From positions 43,758,501 to 43,822,500 of the forward strand of contig OX940863.1 in NCBI GenBank assembly GCA_954871525.1: a stretch of DNA of 64,000 nt, written 5' to 3'. The translations under genes and the position numbers were made by a program. Source of the stretch: Parietaria judaica (lineage: Eukaryota; Streptophyta; Magnoliopsida; Rosales; Urticaceae). Numbering within the stretch: position 1 is the stretch's first letter; each line of letters begins with the position of its first letter. Under the pieces are notes generated by a model. It was not told where the DNA came from and searched no databases. It was given only the letters and a program-made list of their open reading frames with translations. This document shows, one piece after another, positions 60,739 through 64,000 of the stretch.

Positions 60739-62689
60739 ATTCTATATGAAGCCGTTAATGGGTTAAAATCTTTACCGAAAAGTGTTAAAAATTGGTTTTC
60801 TTGCGAGAGAAAATACGATCCGTTCTAGACAAAATTTGAGTTGCTAGACCTTCGTTAGGGTGGTATTGTTATAAATTGGTTTAGTTTTGGCATTAAAAGT
60901 TTTTGGAGCTCTCTTTAAACCCAGTTTCAACAATTAATGCGTGCTCCAAAAAAAACTGAGTCTTTTTCCCATTTTACGCGAAAGAACCCTAATTAAACGA
61001 TATTTTAAACAAAAAATGAACTTCCAAATGCTAAACAATGTGTAATTGTATCACATTTACTTATTTTAATCCCTAAATAGCAAAGCACTATCTCGTAGTT
61101 TCTATATGAAGCCGTTAATGGGTTAAAATCTTTACCGAAAAGTGTTAAAAATTGGTTTTCTTGCGAGAGCAAATACGATCCGTTCTTGACGAAATTTGAG
61201 TTGCTAGACTTTCGTTAGGGTGGTATTGTTGTAAATTGGTTTAGTTTTGGCATTAAATTTTTTTGAAGCTCTCTTTAAACTCAGTTTAAACAATTAATGC
61301 GTGCTCCAAAAAAAACTGAGTCTTTTTCCCATTTTACGCGAAAGAACCCTTATTAAACGAATTTTTAAACAAAAATTGAACTTACTAATGCTAAATAATG
61401 TGTAATTGTATCACATTTACTTATTTTAATCCCTAAATAGCGAAGCACTATCTCGTAGTTTCTATATGAAGCCGTTAATGGGTTAAAATCTTTACTGAAA
61501 ACTGTTGAAAATTGGTTTTCTTGCGAGAGCAAATACGATCCGTTCTTGAAGAAATTTGAGTTGCTAGACCTTCGTTAGGGTGGTATTGTTATAAATTGGT
61601 TTAGTTTTGGCATTAAAAGTTTTTGGAGCTATCTTTAAACCCAGTTTCAACAATTAGTGCGTGCTCCAAAAAAAACCGAGTCTTTTTCCCATTTTACGCG
61701 AAAGAACCCTAATAAAACTATATTTTAAACAAAAAATGAACTTCCAAATGCTAAACAATGTGTAATTGTATCACATTTACTTATTTTAATCCCTAAATAG
61801 CAAAGCACTATCTCGTAGTTTCTATATGAAGCCGTTAATGGGTTAAAATCTTTACCGAAAAGTGTTAAAAATTGGTTTTCTTGCGAGAGAAAATACGATC
61901 CGTTCTAGACAAAATTTGAGTTGCTAGACCTTCGTTAGGGTGGTATTGTTTTAAATTGGTTTAGTTTTGGCATTAAAAGTTTTTGGAGCTCTCTTTAAAC
62001 CCAGTTTCAACAATTAATGCGTGCTCCAAAAAAAACTGAGTCTTTTTCCCATTTTACGCGAAAGAACCCTAATTAAACGATATTTTAAACAAAAAATGAA
62101 CTTCCAAATGCTAAACAATGTGTAATTGTATCACATTTACTTATTTTAATCCCTAAATAGAAAAGCACTATCTAGTAATTTCTATATGAAGCCGTTAATG
62201 GGTTAAAATCTTTACCGAAAAGTGTTAAAAATTGGTTTTCTTGCGAGAGCAAATACGATCCGTTCTTGACGAAATTTGAGTTGCTAGACTTTCGTTAGGG
62301 TTGTATTGTTGTAAATTGGTTTAGTTTTGGCATTAAATTTTTTTGAAGCTCTCTTTAAACTCAGTTTCAACAATTAATGCGTGCTCCAAAAAAAACTGAG
62401 TCTTTTTCCCATTTTACGCGAAAGAACCCTAATTAAACGATATTTTAAACAAAAAATAAACTTCAAAATGCTAAACAATGTGTAATTGTATCACATTTAC
62501 TTATTTTAATCCCTAAATAGCAAAGCACTATCTCGTAGTTTCTATATGAAGCCGTTAATGGGTTAAAATCTTTACCGAAAAGTGTTAAAAATTGGTTTTC
62601 TTGCGAGACAAAATACGATCCGTTCTAGACGAAATTTGAGTTGCTAGACCTTCGTTAGGGTGGTATTGTTATAAATTGGTTTAGTTTTG

Positions 62690-64000
62690 GCATTAAATGT
62701 TTTTGGAGCTATCTTTAAACCCAGTTTCAACAATTAGTGCGTGCTCCAAAAAAAACTGAGTCTTTTTCCCATTTTACGCGAAAGAACCCTAATTAAACGA
62801 TATTTTAAACAAAAAATGAACTTCCAAATGCTAAATAATGTGTAATTGTATCACATTTACTTATTTTAATCCCTAAATAGCAAAGCACTATCACGTAGTT
62901 TCTATATGAAGCCGTTAATGGGTTAAAATCTTTACCGAAAAGTGTTAAAAATTGGTTTTCTTGCGAGAGAAAATACGATCCGTTCTAGACGAAATTTGAG
63001 TTGCTAGACCTTCGTTAGGGTGGTATTGTTATAAATTGGTTTAGTTTTGGCATCATAAGTTTTTGGAGCTCTCTTTAAACCCAGTTTCAACAATTAATGC
63101 GTGCTCCAAAAAAAACTGAGTCTTTTTCCCATTTTACATGAAAGAACCCTAATTAAACGATATTTTAAACAAAAAATGAACTTCCAAATGCTAAACAATG
63201 TGTAATTGTATCACATTTACTTATTTTAATCCCTAAATAGCAAAGCACTATCTCGTAGTTTCTATATGAAGCCGTTAATGGGTTAATATCTTTATCGAAA
63301 AGTGTTAAAAATTGGTTTTCTTGCGAGAGAAAATACGATCCGTTCTAGACGAAATTTGAGTTGCTAGACCTTCGTTAGGGTGGTATTGTTATAAATTGGT
63401 TTAGTTTTGGCATTAAAAGTTTTTGGAGCTCTCTTTAAACCCAGTTTCAACAATTAATGCGTGCTCCAAAAAAAACTGAGTCTTTTTCCCATTTTACATG
63501 AAAGAACCCTAATTAAACGATATTTTAAACAAAAAATGAACTTCCAAATGTTAAAAAATGTGTAATTGTATCACATTTACTTATTTTAATCCCTAAATAG
63601 CAAAGCACTATCTCGTAGTTTCTATATGAAGCCGTTAATGGGTTAAAATCTTTACCGAAAAGTGTTAAAAATTGGTTTTCTTGCGAGAGAAAATACGATC
63701 CGTTCTAGACGAAATTTGAGTTGCTAGACCTTCGTTAGGGTGGTATTTATATAAATTGGTTTAGTTTTGGCATTAAAAGTTTTTGGAGCTATCTTTAAAC
63801 CCAGTTTCAAAAATTAGTGCGTGCTCCAAAAAAAACCGAGTCTTTTTCCCATTTTACGCGAAAGAACCCTAATAAAACTATATCTTAAACAAAAAATGAA
63901 CTTCCAAATGCTAAACAATGTGTAATTGTATCACATTTACTTATTTTAATCCCTAAATAGCAAAGAACTATCTCGTAGTTTCTATATGAAGCCGTTAATG
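62690..64000 (+). repeat. Satellite sub-block matching 48.2-49.5 kb across the LTR
   Basis: The order AGCTATC, CTAAATAATG, CATCATAAG (63051), GGTTAATATCTTTATCG, TTAAAAAATG, AGCTATC with AACCGAG and AATAAAACTA is the same as at 48180-49490 and 51780-53100. Small private differences are present (for instance TATTTATATAAATT near 63745). Both sides of the LTR therefore belong to one array that exchanged sequence. Confidence 0.75.

Larger units (their letters stand above)
60734..64000 (+). repeat. 360-bp satellite DNA array, right block (about 9 monomers)
   Basis: The array resumes directly after the LTR, in the same orientation and at the exact monomer position where it was broken. Left of the LTR the monomer stops at CTATCTCGTAG; to the right it continues CGTAG then ATTCTATATGAAG, where other copies have TTTCTATATGAAG. 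The block has divergent monomers at about 61.1-61.6 and 62.2-62.4 kb. From about 62.7 kb it holds a homogenised stretch carrying the same variant string (CATCATAAG, then GGTTAATATC, then CTAAAAAATG-like, then AATAAAACTA) as 48.2-49.5 kb. It runs off the window end. Confidence 0.98.

Noticed and set aside
1..64000. A hidden gene cluster or novel defence system
   Set aside because: Both strands of the array are full of stops in each monomer, and the only non-satellite DNA is the LTR. Nothing supports coding content.

Overview
The window is almost entirely one tandem satellite DNA. About 170 head-to-tail monomers of close to 360 bp, all in the same orientation, fill 1-58109 and 60734-64000. The monomer is AT-rich (about 31% GC by hand count of one copy) and carries no open reading frame. 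I found no protein-coding gene, rRNA, tRNA or CRISPR array.

The only interruption is a 2624-bp insertion at 58110-60733. It begins TG, ends CA and is flanked by a 5-bp duplication of the target (CGTAG). This is the signature of a solo long terminal repeat (LTR), left after recombination between the two LTRs of a retrotransposon. Its length, its ends (TGTGATAACCC...GGGTGCTACA), a pyrimidine-rich leader-like tract and a TGAGCTTTAGCTCA palindrome near its 3' part suggest a plant Ty3/gypsy element, perhaps a Tekay/Del-type chromovirus. With a nucleosome-multiple satellite monomer and nested higher-order repeats, this points to a centromeric, pericentromeric or other heterochromatic array of a flowering plant. 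The species and the exact chromosomal position cannot be read from the sequence.

Region by region: 1-10.7 kb is a mosaic of monomer variants with a recurring three-monomer core. 10.65-12.83 kb is a 1080-bp tandem duplication. 12.37-15.24 kb is an almost perfect 1440-bp tandem duplication. 15.4-27.7 kb is a higher-order repeat whose unit size changes from 6 to 3, 6, 5, 4 and 4 monomers. 27.7-30.5 kb largely repeats 23.0-24.5 kb. 30.5-36.8 kb is a 3233-bp tandem duplication. 36.8-41.3 kb is a mosaic related to segments at 4 kb, 30 kb and 31 kb. 41.3-51.8 kb keeps an exact 360-bp register over 29 monomers. 47.0-54.2 kb is a 3600-bp (10-monomer) tandem duplication. 52.9-55.4 kb alternates two monomer types (720-bp dimers). 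55.6-58.1 kb and 61.1-62.4 kb hold divergent monomers around the LTR. The last 1.3 kb matches 48.2-49.5 kb.

Nothing here encodes a molecular system. The interest lies in the record of repeated unequal exchange or conversion in the array, in a set of telomere-like heptamers inside the monomer, and in a tandemly duplicated hairpin cluster in the LTR whose stems show compensatory base changes between copies.
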